From assembly GCA_015501585.1 (NCBI GenBank), contig JADNRY010000120.1, forward strand, positions 121,851 to 185,850: a stretch of 64,000 nt of DNA, written 5' to 3'. The stretch is from Rhodocollybia butyracea. Lineage: Eukaryota; Basidiomycota; Agaricomycetes; Agaricales; Omphalotaceae. A model generated the notes under the pieces. It saw only the letters and a list, made by a program, of their open reading frames with translations, did no database searches and was not told the origin of the DNA. Below are positions 43,220-54,056 of the stretch, one piece after another (positions within the stretch are counted from its first letter, which is position 1; the number at the start of each line of letters is the position of its first letter). The position numbers and the translations under genes were made by a program.

Positions 43220-45640
43220 ATGTCAAGGCAAGGAGATAGCTCATCTGATCATGCTGGATCAGTCAGTACTTTACTGGTACTCGGTTGTCTTTGCATGTTT
43301 CTGTCAGCACTTGTTATTTCTTGTGCTTGTTTTGCGCTTTGGACAAGGAATACTGCGGGGTATGATATTGAATTATTTTGAATATTTTGTCTTCTGAGCA
43401 GCACTGACCAATAGATCATCGCTGTTTGCTAATGCAAATCGCTTTACCATAAACAGAGGAGCCTTTGCCCATTCTGTTCACCAGTTCTTTTATGGGTCGG
43501 ACTCAGGTACGTTCCCCATGCAGGCATTTATCTTCGTCTAAAGTGCCTCTGAAGCCTGTGAGCCTGAAGAAGTGACTTATTTTGATGGAATTCCTGTTGT
43601 GAGCATTGAATCCTGTGCTACTTGTTCATTGTGTTCAACTTGTGCCACTAGGTTCTTTGAATCCACCCTGAAGAAGCAATATGTGAACGGAAAGGGTCAC
43701 GGTTTTCAATTGCTACAATACCCTCCCAATCCTCGGCGAAAAAGGTAATTGTTCAGGTATTTGAAGGTCCCCAATCAAAGCAAGTGGGTAATTCACTGGC
43801 CTACCAACTAAGTAATATGCTGATATACAAGTCCAGCTGTGGAACGAAACGCTGCGTTATTCTCGACATATGGTGTAAGTGGGGACGTTGCGGCCGAGAC
43901 TTCACGTCCATTAATTGATCTATAGAAATGCGCATATCCTTGGCGTTGTGGGGACATCAAAACCCCTTTCCTCTGATGCACACTATATCGCCTTCGACGG
44001 ACGTGCGTTTTTGGTAGTGTTACCATATTTTCTTGCTCAGACGCTATCATATACAGGCCATGAAAATGACTCACATTATCTACTCGCGGCAGCGTTGCAG
44101 AAAGGAGACAAGATAACAACAATAGGATCACAGATAGTGAAGGCAAATTTTGTGCATATCTTCTGCCATACTAACATATCTCAACAGGTATATGGAGCTT
44201 CGGTGAAAATATTCCTATTGTAAAAAATTCCACTATTCGTTCTACGAAAATTTGGTTTGTTTAGTGTGGCCTGGACTACCTGTTTTCAAGCCGGATCATT
44301 ATTGAAGAAGATATTAAGAGCACAGTATGTTGACTTCGGCCCCCATTGAATATAGGATTTATTCACTTATTTTTAGAATTTTGAGATGTTCTCGGACAGC
44401 TATGGACACACTGTAGTTGCTTTTGTGCCTGATATCCTGCCTAGAATTCGGGATTTCTCCGTAGGGGGCGCTAGGTCGGTTTTTGATTCTTTGATCTTAG
44501 AGGTATACAGCCTATTTAATGCTCCCGGTACTACACTAGCTTACTCGCTCCCCATTGATGTTACATGTAGGTCTTTAAAGAAGCAAATCACGCAATATAC
44601 AGTGAGTGTGTGGTGATAACACAAATGCATCACAATGGGAGGTTATGTCTTTTACAGGAGAGAAACTTGAACGACATGATGATGATCTGCAAAGTAACAG
44701 AGACCGTGAAAGGGTTAATCTTGATGGAACTTCACCCCAAAATCGCTGGCAACTCAATGCAGGCACTAGCACCAACGATATTGAGAAGGATGATATGAAC
44801 TCCTTTAGTCCAGATAGTGTCACACTTTGTCGCAGGGAGATCATTTGGAGGTCTCTCAATTCGGACCTATCTTTGTCAGAAACAACCAAAACTTACCGCG
44901 ACCTGCTGCGTATCTCATCTCTTCGTAATGAACACCAGCACTCGATTGCCTTTCCCCGCCGCTCTGGCAAGAGAAGGTCAGCAACTCTGCACAAATGCAA
45001 AGGTTACATTAGAGAAGAAGTTACCCTCACTCCGGATGCATTCCACAACAGTGTTTTTGTTTTCGAAAGACCATCGCTCAATGAAATTTGTGTACTGTGT
45101 GGCGAGGTTGTACAAGGCCAGGAATCCCCTGACTCAATGAGCCCAATTTCCCCAGTTCATAGCCCGAATTTTCCGAGAAACTCCTGGCCGACTTCGGAAG
45201 ACTTCCTGCCTCAACCTCTGAGTGTCGGCGAAGGTGACGGGAGGCCTACAGTCGGGGTGCGTCGACTCTTCTATTTTGAATGTAAAGGTGACTTACTATG
45301 GCAAATGTGCGCTAGGATGGTGCGCATCAAGAAGACACATTAAGAAATCAACGCAATGCAAAAGGAAGATTTGAATGCCCCAGGCCAGATTGTGGCAAGT
45401 CGTACACAGCGAGACACAACCTACAGGGTACGTCAGCAAGCTATCCTAAACCTCCTACATCGGAGTCCTGCTAACTAGCCTCCGTGTGTTGTCCCTTCTT
45501 ACGCTAGGCCACATTGACCATGAACATCTCAACAAAAGGACCTCGTACATTTGCGAGTATTGTGGGAGGTGTTTCACGAACTCTCGTGCTCACAAGAGAC
45601 ATATGCTGAACAATGTGTGCCCTACATCAATATACCATAG
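43220..45640 (+). CDS. Multi-exon protein: N-terminal membrane span, kinase-like region, C-terminal C2H2 zinc fingers
   Basis: The first exon (43220-43359) encodes a polar start then LVLGCLCMFLSALVISCACF, a probable membrane span. Exon 2 carries SLFANANRFTINRGAFAHSV, a motif common at the N-termini of Agaricomycete NLR-like proteins. Next come LWNETLRYSRHM and NAHILGVVGTSKP, VYGASCGLDYLFSS and FEMFSDSYGHTVVAF, which resemble the helix C, HPNI and helix E parts of a protein kinase but lack HRD and DFG, so a pseudokinase. After VFKEANHAIY (acceptor GTAG, donor GTGAGT) a long polar exon leads through an intron at ~45260-45316 to FECPRPDCGKSYTARHNLQ and YICEYCGRCFTNSRAHKRHM, two C2H2-type fingers. 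Ends chain in frame except around 43600-43810, where exon limits are unclear. Role inferred: regulatory or signalling. Confidence 0.6.
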
Positions 45641-45798
45641 ATAGGATATAATAGATGAACCGCAATCAAACAGCAATGATACCCCACATGTCTGTTCCAC
45701 ATACTGAGCGTCTGAGTAAATCTACTGGATCCGTTTATCCAGGCGTCTCCCAGACGTACACATAGATAGGACATGATAGATGAACAGCAATGTGACCT

Positions 45799-46622
45799 AG
45801 GGATCCGCACCGTACCGTATACGGTTACGGCCGTACAGCTTACGGTTCCATACGGTACCTGATAGTACCGTAACCGTACCGTATATGCACTTGAGAAATG
45901 TCTTACGGTACGGTACAGGTAAAAATACGGTTTACGGCCGTATTATACGGCCGTAAAAATCACAATGTATTAGACGATATGTCTATGCACCTATACTAGC
46001 CTTTGGAGCATTCTCAAGTCCTTTTCTTCGAAGCCTGAGCTGATCTTTGTTTTGAATAAGGGCCTCTTGAATTATCTCCGGCCTCAAGTGACTATGAAGA
46101 AAAGATATGGTATCCGCCTGAAAAAATGCGCTTGACAGCAATAAGTATCAGTATGTGGAATCTCCATGAAATTGCCGGCATCTGGTACAATTGTGGAGGC
46201 TCAGTCTTCTGAGAATATTACAGCCACCTTGGGCGTGGTGCATCAAAATATCGCTCCAGCTCATCATCAGAAGTACAGTGAAGTTGATTACTGTCTACAT
46301 TTTCATGCTATGTATTACATGCAGGTACTAGTGACACTGTGACATGAAAGCTGGATTATGGACTAGGTTGTATTTTTTAACTAGACTGGACCAGGAGAGT
46401 GAACAAAGTGAGCATAAAGGTGAGAGAAGATGCTGCAGTACATCGGTAATAAAATACGGCCGTATCATAGCCGTATACGGCCGTCTTTGACGGGTCTATA
46501 CGGTATGGATCCCGTACCAAAGCCGTACCGTATAGCTGACGCTCAGCAGCTCTACGGTACGGTTACGGCTACCCCCGTAACCGTACCGTCAACCGTATTA
46601 TACGGTTACGGTGCGGATCCCT
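45799..46622. mobile_element. Non-autonomous DNA transposon, 824 bp, palindrome-rich ends
   Basis: The ends AGGGATCCGCACCGTA form inverted repeats. The 10-bp AATGTGACCT is duplicated exactly on both sides (45789-45798 and 46623-46632). The outer ~170 bp on each side are packed with TACGGTACGG, TACGGCCGTA and related palindromes. The middle has no coding sequence. The 10-bp duplication fits a Mutator-like element (8-10 bp) better than hAT (8 bp), but there is no transposase to confirm. Confidence 0.85.
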
Positions 46623-46721
46623 AATGTGACCTCAACTCTTGGGCATGCTGAGGATCCAACTTGGCATTCAAGCAGAGCCAGTATATACTTAGAAGCAACG
46701 AAAAGCGCGTACGGGGTTGGA

Positions 46722-47036
46722 TGAATCTGTCTTTAGAAAAATTGGATACGAACAGGACGCTAGAATCACCTCTTGACTTTACCGCAGGCTTTGAAGTTTG
46801 TAGATCGACTTGAGATCGACTGTATCTGTATGCTGCTGTGAGGACCCTACTATAATCAGTCATCAAATTTATGCTAACCATACTTGAATCTTGGTTGAAT
46901 CCCAGGTCTTGAATCCAGTTGCCATTTTTACCTTGATACAAAGTTACAAACACAAAACACATGAGAACAGTGTCTGTCTTGAGGATCAGACTCCCACATC
47001 AAACCACTGACCCAGCAGCAGGCCTTGGATGGCTTT
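46722..47036. repeat. Duplicated block R, copy 2
   Basis: Second copy of the block at 39320-39612, about 7.4 kb away, again leading into a copy of the Ser/Pro-rich family (copy E). Confidence 0.75.
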
Positions 47037-47429
47037 AGGATGGGATGGCTTTAGGATGGGCTGAACACGCTGAAAGCAAGTCCAGGTACCTTTTCTTATC
47101 CTGGTAGAGAGTGTCCGATACTATAGGATAGTGGTTTAGGCCTGGTTCAGAACTGTCTGCAGCGATGCTAGCCATCAGGATTGGGCAGAGTCTACATACG
47201 GTCCTAAGTTCTCAAGTTTGACTGGAGAGAAGTCGACCCGGAAGTTTATGAACCGCTACAAATATTGGATGAGGCGGGTTTGAGAGTAGTGGTTCCGGGA
47301 CAAACGGCATACTATATGTCTTATGATGATTCAAGGAAAGATATACAGTATATCTCGATTGTCAGGCTCCGCAGTAAGGCTCTGTAGTACTTGTTACTTT
47401 TTGTTGTTGTTTTGTGGTAATAACTTGGA

Positions 47430-50300
47430 ATAAGGTCCTCTGGGTAGTAAAAGAAAGCTCCTCGCTTGTTCAGTCAGAACAAGACAGGATCAGACGAATC
47501 GTGTTCCCGTACGTACCTTCCCGTACACCAAGTGGATTAACCCGAGTTCTAAAAACGGGGAGAAAGGATAAGTGTATAATTCTATACGGCTACAGTAATG
47601 ATGAAAATTAAACGATACACATTAAAGTACGGATACAGGGCTCTACATATACAACTATGCAACTCTACTTGTACAACACCGTTAGAAATACATACACATG
47701 GAAGGGGAAACAGATTAAAGATAATAATACCATTAAGTATAAGTCATTACTCGAACGAACCACAAGACTTTCCACCGTGACAATTGAGTATCCTTATCTT
47801 CATCCAACGTCGGCTCAGATGCGAAACTGTAAAATCAGTAACAATAGCATCATCCCTCGGAATCGTGCATCCCCCATTCCCATCCACCCCCCAACTCATC
47901 AAACGCATCGAATCCCTCAAATCCTAAGCGGCCCCCGGCCGGAACTCCTTCAAAGTCTCTTTCCTCGTTACCAAAGGCATAGTAACACCTATAGGCACAA
48001 ACCCCAACTCCTCAGAGAGATATCGCCCCTCATTAGGGTTTATAAACCTCTCCAAATCCTCCGATACCAACCCCTTGTATTCGAACCCCATCTTGCACAC
48101 GACCTCGCGTGCGCGCTCTCGAGCTTCTAGGGCTTCGCGGGTGCGCCGTTCGTTCCGGAGGCGTTGGGCGGCGAGCGTTTGCTGTGCGTGGCGGGTGTTG
48201 GCGATGTGGATTAGGGATGCGACTGTGGGCGGAGGATCGGGTGTGGGGATGGGGTATTGAGGGAGAGGGAGAGGGAGATGAAGGAGGGAGGGAGAGAGAC
48301 ATTGAGATTTAAGGATTGCAGAGAGCTCGAGGGGAGTTGGAGGGTGGGTCGGAGGATATGGAGGGTATGTAGGATATGGATATGGAGGTGTGCTGGTTGG
48401 ACGTGAATGAGTGGCGGGAATGGGCGCTATATGGTGTTTATTTTGGTCAGTTTTGACGATATATATATGATTACAGAAGGGATTGTTGAGTACTCACCTG
48501 CGTGCGTATGGGATACCGGTGAATTCGAGCGAGAGCGAATTACTATGGGGGATGTGCAGCTGCCATCTTCGCAAGCCGGAGCTGAAAAAGGAAAAGTACT
48601 AGAACGTTTAAATGTCTTCTCCTCGGCCTCTTTCTTTCTTTTTCTCTTCTTACCAGCAACTTGGGGAGCTTCGCTTGTGGTTCCGGTCGATGCTGTATCG
48701 TGCCGCAGTTCTATAGATACTGGAGCCGTTCGAGGGTGAGCAGGATGAGCGGGAAATATTGACCGGGAGAGAGGAATTTGAATGGGGCGTGTCCAATGGG
48801 GGAAGAGGTGGCGCTGTGGGATTTGGTGTTGGTGAGGACGTAGGAAATGCGGGCGAAGACGCAGATCCGCCGCTGTAGATCTGTATTGGGGAAGTTGAGT
48901 CGCGCATGGAACTGCTACCACTAGGACTCCGGCCAGCAGGCGTAGATGAAGGTGTAGATGCCAAAGGTGATGAAGAATAAGAACGAGTGGATATAGAACG
49001 CGTCATTGTTGAGTTCGTATGCGTGGGCGAAGGAGTCGTCGAATTTATGTGGGATGACAAAGACAAGGGAGAGGAAGACCCTCGCGATCGGTGGGTAGAA
49101 GAAACTTGGGATAAAGCTGGGGACGACGATGTTCGTCGAGAAGAGGAGAGGAGCGATGCTATGGAAGGAGAACCGGGAACGAGGGAGGTGTCCAGTCGAG
49201 GATGATTGGTGATGAAGAGGGGAGAAGTGAATGGGATGTGTTCGTAGTGTCTGTAGTGTTTCCAGAGGTAGATCCACCGACACTACGTAGCTTCTTCCTT
49301 GGCCGGGCATTATGCGAAGAACTAGTAGCAGCTTGTAATGGCGACGATACTGGTGTGAGGAACGGGGATGAGGGCGAGGGCGCAGATGGAGATGGCGTGA
49401 ATGGAGTGGTTGGTGATGGAATGGCCGAGATTATTGCACGATCGGATCCCGACGTCTGTTGTTGCGGCTTGGATATCGAAGCCGGGAATGCAGGAAACGA
49501 CGAGGGCAATGGCGCGTAGACGTTTGACATCTGTGGCGAGGAATTGTTGGGCTGAGGATTGTGCTGTAAGGGATGTGGCGGATACCAGATTCCCTGTCCA
49601 GAGGGATAGGTACCAACGTGATTCAGCAGGAACTGAACGGCTTCGGGATTCGGTGAAGCGTATAGAGGATTTTGAGCTCGAGAAGACGGAGAGTGGAATA
49701 TGTAACCAGGTTGGTTTTTCTGAGTCGTAGCAGAGCCTCTTAACGCCATTTTCAGTAGATTGTCGCCCTGGTGGTAGTTGAGAGTACGAAGTGTTGTCTT
49801 TTATTGCGCCAGGATGCAAAAGAGGGATTGGCACCCTTTGACTCTTGTTCGAGGCCATGTTATGCGCCAAAGATCAAAGGACGTTGAAGAAAGACCACTG
49901 CGAACCGTGACCGTGACTTGTGGCCCATTGTCGAGGTGGCAACCTACACAAAGCAGCAAAACACAATGGATGGTCATCCAGATATCCAAAGCCAAAGCAA
50001 CATTGTTCGTTGTTCTGCTAAAATTAGTACACGTTAGCATTTCAGAGCTATGTGCGCAGGTACTTGCCTCGAGCTTCATCGTATTTCGTTCCTACTTCCG
50101 CTGGCCTCGTTTGCCACTGACAGTGAAAGCTGACGGGATAAGCGCGCGCTTAGTACTCCAGGCACGGCATCGGCCCGGGTTGTATCTTGCATCAGTAAAT
50201 TGGGGAATATTGTTCCCGGTCATTTTGCGCTCGGCTTCCAATGTGCGCTGGGAGGATCAAGGACAAAGACATTGCAAAATGTCTCTTCGAGGGAGCGCGT
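47430..50300 (-). pseudogene. Ser/Pro-rich repeat-gene family, copy E (best preserved)
   Basis: The ATGAAGCTCGAG exon (50079) has a GCAAGT donor and a CTAAC branch site. An ATG at 49749 opens 196 residues (MALRGSATTQKNQPGYIFHS..., rich in Pro/Ser/Thr) to 49159. A one-base shift then leads to a second Ser-rich part (48650-49066, SPSGSSSMRDSTSPIQIY). Another shift leads to a nuclear-localisation-type stretch AGKKRKRKKEAEEKTFKRSS and SPIVIRSRSNSPVSHTHAG with a GTGAGT donor (48498). The last part is a charged coiled coil (ASLIHIANTRHAQQTLAAQR, then VCKMGFEYKGLVSEDLERF and LGFVPIGVTMPLVTRK) ending at a TAG near 47930. The order suggests a nuclear protein with a disordered N-terminus. The two shifts may be mutations or unrecognised introns. 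No known domain. Confidence 0.6.
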
Positions 50301-51649
50301 CGTAAAGGTATTGAGAGGTTTCGTAAATTTCTTCTGGATCTGGCAAATTGCGAGACGGTGTATATCCTTTCTGAAAGGAGGGATGGTGATTTGGGTTGAA
50401 CATACGCTAGAACGAGGGCGGAGGTGGGCTATACTTATAGAGTTTTTTTAAAATTCAGTTTCGATGATATCAGTACTTATGATGCAGAAGCTTCGAAGGG
50501 AGTAGCGCAGACAAGGAAACCGGTGGGTTTGAATGAGACGAGATTGCTATGGGGGATAAGCCCCAGTCAAAACCCACACTGGGCTGATCTGGGCATTTGG
50601 CGTATATCTGAGTAGGTCTGTGTCTGTCCGTGTATCAACTGTGTATAGCTGGCAATTTTTTTTTTCAATTTAATCTTAAATCTATTGGTGGGAAATTCAT
50701 GCAGAACAGTCTCTAAGTTTGAGTTTGCGACTCAAGTACGCAGCAATAATATGACTTTGGCGCTCGGACTTTGAGATATTTTTTACTAGGGAATGCGGCC
50801 GAGCGGCTTAGCATGTGACACAACAAAATTTCGACATTTTGAAAGTTTTTTTTACATCGCTCGTTTGTTCCTTTACTCTGTCTACCTGTCTATTTAGTAT
50901 GAACTCAGTACATATTCAACAACTCTTCAACTCGCTTTGGACTCCAGTAGAGACTTGAGGATGGATTCATTGGGCTGGGTCATTCCAAGGTGAGCTATCT
51001 CAGTCTTGTCTTGAATGATTTACTAATTTTTTTCTTGGTTAGCTCTTGTTGGTTGTATCATGCCGGTATCCCACACGCTAGTGCTTCCATCAACTCCTGT
51101 ACATTCCGAAGGTGAGCTATACTTTTTCTTTTGAGCTAGTTACTTGAACGATTTTTTTAGCTCTCGTGTTTGCCAATATCCTACGCTGATGTGTAATATG
51201 CATGCTTTCTTAGTTACAGTTTATATGTAGAGGTTGTCTTATGTAGCCTAGCCAGTTCAATGTATAGTCAGCTCAATGTACTTACATAGCGCTCGTAACT
51301 GCGGCCTGTAATTTATATGTAGTTTGTATGTCATAGTTGATAATAATCCAATACTCTAATATGATTCACTCAGACTATCCCAGATGGACCCAGATGAGAA
51401 CAGCCTACAGTAATAGTAATATCACATTGTATCTTGTACAGTTCAGGCCAGATGAACTCATATTATCCCAGAAGAACACAGTTATATACAATACTAAATT
51501 TTCACACTCTGTGCGGTTCTTGCCAGATAAACACAGACAAGAACAGCCTGTACGGCTGATATCTGGAATTTCTGGGAAAACAGCTGATCTCGGATGATCA
51601 CAGCTGGAACACAACTTTTTCTCGGCTCAACCCAGTGCGGGTTTTCACT
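50301..51649. other. Long stretch without a recognisable gene
   Basis: A piece of the Ser/Pro-rich family (TTTCGATGATATCAGTACTTA... near 50460-50560) appears at the left. At 50985-51175 two diverged copies of GGTGAGCTAT...TTTTTTAGCTCTTG lie in tandem. Nothing codes convincingly. Confidence 0.4.
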
Positions 51650-52870
51650 GGGGATAAGCTGCCGCTGCCATCCTTTGGGTTTTCGAAAATCGGGACTGAA
51701 GAAGAAAAAATACTAGAACGTGCAGCATTCTTTATCCTTGAACACATTAACTTGAACTTGTGGATCGAGTCCTGAGCGACGTCAAGTGATGTCAAGCCTG
51801 AGTCTTGCCAGACTTGAGACTTGATTCAACTTGGGCTAGACTTGAGGTCCGATTCAAAACAACATGTTATCATGGCCTGACCTTCAATTCAACCTCACTA
51901 GCGCTCAAACCTTGGTCTCTTTCCAAGAATGGGGGCGTTACCGTGGATGTCCCGAGTCGTAGGCTCAACATCATCTACTGGTACGTGCAGTCAGACCAAT
52001 ATCAACAGCGCACGTCAGATTCAGTAACACAATATATCCCTCAACGGCAAGACCAACATGGGGAGTTCAAATAGTGACAGGCTACTAGTACTAAAGTCTA
52101 AGACGTGCTCTAAAGATGGTATTCAAACAGAAAGACATAAATGCTCTTCGAAGATGACAGAAAGTCTTTCCTCAAATAACGAACACTCCAAGTCGTCGTT
52201 CAAGCACTATTCTTCTCACCTCTACTCATCATGCAATTTAAAATCGCTTTTGTCACCGCCGCCCTCACTACTCTCGCAGCTGCTGCTAATCCTTATCCGC
52301 CCGCCAGCACCTGCCCCATTGACCCTATTTAATGCTGCGAGACCGTCGAAAGCATTCCCCAAGCCCTCTCTGACTCCACCGTCCTTACGCTCCTTTCAAT
52401 CATTGGCGCCAACCTCGGCAGTTTGTCCGGGTGGATAGGTCTTACTTGCAACCCCATTGACCCTATTTTTGGTACCTGGTAGGCCTGTTTCCCAGCCATA
52501 TATCTGCTGAAGCTTGATACTAACCATTGCTTCTGCAGTAATTTCCAAGTTCTGTGCTGCACAGGCAGCTCAATTTATGGTAACAATATCGCAAATCCTT
52601 TATGACTCCATTACTGACTAATGCTCTACAGCGGATGTCATCTCCATCGACTGCACTCCCGTCACTCTCGGAACCTGAGCACACGTGTAACAGCGTGGTT
52701 CCCCAGGAACGGAGTGGATTGAATTTCCTTGAATCAGTATGCCACCTCGCACGGCTTTTGAGTCCAGTAGATTGTTGCCCTTATGGTTGACGATCTGGAA
52801 ATAGCGTGGGTGTTGTCACTTGTTGCAACAGGATGCGAAAGAAGCTTTTGTAGGGCTACAACGATTGGAT
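51650..52870 (+). repeat. Duplicated hydrophobin block, copy 1
   Basis: About 1.2 kb covering a family fragment (CTGCCATCCTTTGGGTTTTC), the hydrophobin upstream region (ACCAATATCAACAG, CAGATTCAGTAACA) and the hydrophobin itself recurs at 59815-60975, about 8.1 kb away, in the same orientation. Confidence 0.75.
52231..52678 (+). pseudogene. Class I hydrophobin, inactivated by a nonsense codon
   Basis: Exons 52231-52479, a middle exon from ~52534 and a last exon from ~52632 would give a short protein starting MQFKIAFVTAALTTLAAAA (signal peptide). It has all eight hydrophobin cysteines in the C..CC..C..C..CC..C pattern (for example LCCTGSS and IDCTPVTLGT). Hydrophobins self-assemble at air-water interfaces and coat hyphae and spores. 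The codon just before the first CC pair is TAA (52330-52332, PI-stop-CC), where the paralogue at 60343 has CAG (Gln), so one C-to-T change explains it. The rest is intact, so the loss looks recent; read-through or an assembly error cannot be excluded. Confidence 0.82.
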
Positions 52871-53320
52871 AAACAACTACTTAAAAACACGTTGACGCGT
52901 AACAACTACCACTAAGCATTACTCAGCGAACTCGCAAGAAGCCTTGAGCCACAATATGCCCATACGGCTCATCTTTATCCTTCGAGGGCAGTGGTCACGG
53001 TGGCACTACTAAGGTGTGGTAACGGCAATATTTCCCCAATAGCTTCACTCTGCCCGTTCGAACCGCCAGCCGCGCTGCGGACTTCCTTCACTTTAAGAGC
53101 TTCACGAGTTGTGCTATTCACTTCTGGAGACGCTCCCTTACTGTACCCGTGGGTTGAGTAGAAGTGAAGTTTCGCAGTGCGCCAAGATTGAGAATTGGCG
53201 GACATAGTTGAACGTGTTATCTTCGATTTTGTATGCATGGGCAAAGGAGTAATCGAACGCATACTAGGTGATGAAGATAAGGGACTCCGTAATTGTAGGA
53301 TAGGAGAAATCGGGATGTTT
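52735..53320 (-). pseudogene. Fragment of the Ser/Pro-rich family
   Basis: The minus strand reads FDYSFAHAYKIEDNTFNYV (matching the family's FDDSFAHAYE segment) and TREALKVKEV. At the left edge is the GTAGATTGTTGCCCTTATGG flank found just upstream of the main ATG in other copies. Most of the gene is missing. Confidence 0.5.
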
Positions 53321-53489
53321 GTTTAGATCTAAGGGTGGAGAAAAGTGATGCATGTGATATGAAAGGACATTTTTAAAGAAGGTAAGAATTGTATCTTTGA
53401 AAAGACATTGAGCTACGCTAGTTGTACTGAGACACGACTGTAGCGGCGAGGTGAGCAGACGCCGCAGCACGTGTCCGTCCGAAGACTAA

Positions 53490-53806
53490 GGGCCTGTTCA
53501 GCTGCCCGCGAGCGATCACTCGCGAGCACTTTTTGGTTTCTGTGACCTGACATCCCTTGAAATTGTCAGATTTCTTGCGATCCCTGAAAAATCTTTGATG
53601 CGGTGTGATTGCTGGCCAAAAACTGAATCGAAAAGGGCGTCAACCCTCTTCTTGAATGGGACAGCCGTTGCCCGGCAGCACAGGGATAATGCTAATTTAT
53701 CATTTATGGCGTCATGTCACTCTTGCGACCAGCCTACTTTATTAGGGATTTGATTTCTGGCATAAAGTGCTCGCGAGTGATCACTCGCGGGCAGCTGAAC
53801 AGCCTC
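53490..53806. mobile_element. Harbinger-type MITE, 317 bp
   Basis: Inverted ends of about 40 bp (GGGCCTGTTCAGCTGCCCGC on the left, GAGGCTGTTCAGCTGCCCGC on the right strand) continue through GATCACTCGCGAGCACTTT. TAA is duplicated on both sides (53487-53489 and 53807-53809), the duplication typical of PIF/Harbinger elements. There is no coding capacity. Confidence 0.88.
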
Positions 53807-54056
53807 TAAGGTTTGTCGTACTCTCTGCTTTCGCTTGCAAGCTGGCATACTTAATATGTATTATTAATTAAGTACTACTACTAGTAAGTACTCCAGGCAT
53901 GCCCAAACTGCAAATTACTATGTAAAGTGATTTAAAATTATCTCAATTTTGGTCACACCGTGGCGCACAGAAGGAAAAAGGAAAAAGTGGTTGCCTAAAG
54001 GCCCAGGTCAGAATATGTAAGGGCAAGATTATTTATCAGAGTCATAGCCTACAGCA

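Noticed and set aside
44140..44192. GC-AG intron (AAGGCAAAT donor) in the zinc-finger gene
   Set aside because: A GTGAAG donor six bases upstream gives the conserved GSQI-VYGAS joint and is canonical.
44610..44798. Alternative frame MVITQMHHNGRLCLLQERNL within the zinc-finger gene
   Set aside because: A consensus GTGAGT donor and TTTTACAG acceptor remove this stretch and keep the frame into the long downstream exon.
48921..49310. 129-codon minus-strand frame with hydrophobic segments in family copy E
   Set aside because: It overlaps the Ser/Pro-rich reading frames. Part of it (FDDSFAHAYE-like) is conserved in other copies, so I cannot exclude it, but it is broken by stops in copies D and F and does not extend to a full protein. 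Not listed as a separate gene.
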